A stretch of DNA of 64,000 nt. Origin: Flavobacterium pectinovorum. GTDB lineage: Bacteria > Bacteroidota > Bacteroidia > Flavobacteriales > Flavobacteriaceae. The stretch lies in assembly GCF_900142715.1 (NCBI RefSeq), contig NZ_FRBX01000001.1, positions 372,001 to 436,000 of the forward strand. The letters are read 5' to 3'. Positions within the stretch are counted from its first letter, which is position 1. Every line of letters starts with the position of its first letter. Position numbers and translations under genes: made by a program. Shown here one piece after another: positions 63,318 through 64,000 of the stretch. A model generated the notes under the pieces. It made no database searches, had not been told where the DNA came from, and was given only the letters and a program-made list of their open reading frames with translations.

Positions 63318-64000
63318 ATGGAGCAAGAATTACAATTGTTTAAATATGTGAAAAAATATCTAGAGGATCTCGGTTATCCCCCGGAAAGTATTTTTTTTGA
63401 ATATCATACAGAGAATCGAAATAGAATTGACGTTGTTGTTAAGAAAGAAGATGGGATTTACATTGTTATCGAAGTTAAAAATCCAAATAGTTTAAATTTA
63501 AATTCTATTGATGACATTGAGTATCATCCATTAACAAGAAGAGTGCAAAAAGAAGCACAGGAAGTAAATGCGGAATATTTTGTACTGACAAATGGCGATA
63601 AATATTTGTGGATGAAAACTGGGATTGGTGGTCGTCCAGAAAAAGTTGAGAAAGTTTTTTATTCAGATTTTAATATAATTAAAAATACAGATAAACAATT
63701 TTTAGATATAGTTCTAAATCATGTTTTTGAGTACTTAAAAAATTTTCCGATAACAGGTAATAGACTATATGATATGTCTATAGTACTGTATGGCAAATTA
63801 AAAAAGGAAATTAATCTTGATTTTAATTTAAATCAAATTGAATACAATCGTTTTGTTAATAATGAAATAAATTATTTACTTAATAAAAAGTATTCTGATA
63901 CTGAAATTATTTTTGAGGCAATTGAAAGATTAGAAACTATTAGTCTAATTGAAAATAAATTAGCTGTAATTGAATTTATTGATAATTTATTTTTAAAGAA
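63318..64000 (+). CDS. HsdR_N-like nuclease-domain protein, truncated by the window end
   Basis: The frame opens at ATG 63318 and runs to the edge: 227 codons with no stop. The protein starts MEQELQLFKYVKKYLEDLGY, followed by a PD-(D/E)XK nuclease pattern: Asp in RIDVVV and Glu-X-Lys in VIEVKNP. The core is followed by AEYFVLTNGDKYLWMK. This is the HsdR N-terminal-like (type I restriction, HSDR_N_2) domain. The remainder is AT-rich and helical. The part outside the window may be an N6-adenine methylase or another effector. It is a likely defence gene; the full function is unseen. Confidence 0.75.
   Translation, partial: MEQELQLFKYVKKYLEDLGYPPESIFFEYHTENRNRIDVVVKKEDGIYIVIEVKNPNSLNLNSIDDIEYHPLTRRVQKEAQEVNAEYFVLTNGDKYLWMKTGIGGRPEKVEKVFYSDFNIIKNTDKQFLDIVLNHVFEYLKNFPITGNRLYDMSIVLYGKLKKEINLDFNLNQIEYNRFVNNEINYLLNKKYSDTEIIFEAIERLETISLIENKLAVIEFIDNLFLK

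Noticed and set aside
1..64000. tRNA, rRNA, CRISPR array or replication origin
   Set aside because: Looked for cloverleaf-type sequences, regularly spaced repeats and DnaA-box clusters by eye and found none. A tRNAscan/CRISPR search would settle it.

Overview
The window looks like a chromosomal segment of a Flavobacterium species or a close relative in the Flavobacteriaceae (Bacteroidota). The evidence is the low G+C, the A-rich leaders instead of strong Shine-Dalgarno sites, promoter-like TAnnTTTG boxes, a type IX secretion sorting domain on a subtilisin-like protease, SusC/TonB-type receptors with carboxypeptidase-regulatory domains, DUF1573/DUF5723/DUF4197 proteins, OmpA proteins with PD40 or thrombospondin type-3 repeats, and many dispersed palindromes. 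No rRNA, tRNA, CRISPR array, integrase or complete insertion sequence was seen.

Layout. 1-8.4 kb: the end of an OmpA/PD40 envelope gene, a small lipoprotein, a DUF1573 protein, valS and a secreted S8 protease. 8.9-18.7 kb: an amino-acid permease, then an iron-uptake block (two TonB-dependent receptors, a DUF4198 periplasmic protein, a PepSY membrane protein), with a shared 20-bp Fur-box-like motif in front of three of its genes, and a divergent MFS exporter. 19-27.7 kb: a DUF6265 lipoprotein, topoisomerase III, a Tet(X)-like flavin monooxygenase next to an AraC regulator, a VOC protein, a HEAT-repeat protein, a secreted unknown and a DUF5995 protein. 27.8-35.5 kb: an AT-rich accessory stretch with a methyltransferase, PhzF, a LuxR/PAS regulator, a decayed duplicate gene end, and a set of unknown genes including a tight pair of a 162-residue membrane protein and a ComEC-like metallo-beta-lactamase hydrolase. 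REP-like palindromes separate several of these genes.

36-47.2 kb: prfA and pyrF bracket about 9 kb. Most of it is a minus-strand general-stress cluster: Dps, CsbD, an AraC regulator with a degenerate HMA-like N-terminus, a response regulator and CHASE3 histidine kinase pair, a DUF4142 lipoprotein, an outer-membrane barrel, a 50-residue lmo0937-type membrane peptide, YtxH, a holin-like membrane protein and a soluble partner. A large DUF5723-OmpA protein follows. 47.4-59.4 kb: a BtuF-like metal-binding protein, AraC and aldo-keto reductase, catalase, purU, several small envelope proteins, an SGNH-like lipoprotein and an L,D-transpeptidase. 59.7-64 kb: a fused B12-dependent acyl-CoA mutase (IcmF type). 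At the right edge is a truncated gene whose N-terminus looks like a type I restriction HsdR_N nuclease domain, perhaps the start of a defence locus.

The least explained parts are the 162-aa membrane protein/MBL/216-aa gene set (33.1-35.5 kb), a structured dispersed element just upstream of prfA (35.78-35.86 kb), and two abundant families of palindromic repeats that fill most intergenic gaps. Statements about families rest on reading the translations and on recall of family features. No database search was run.
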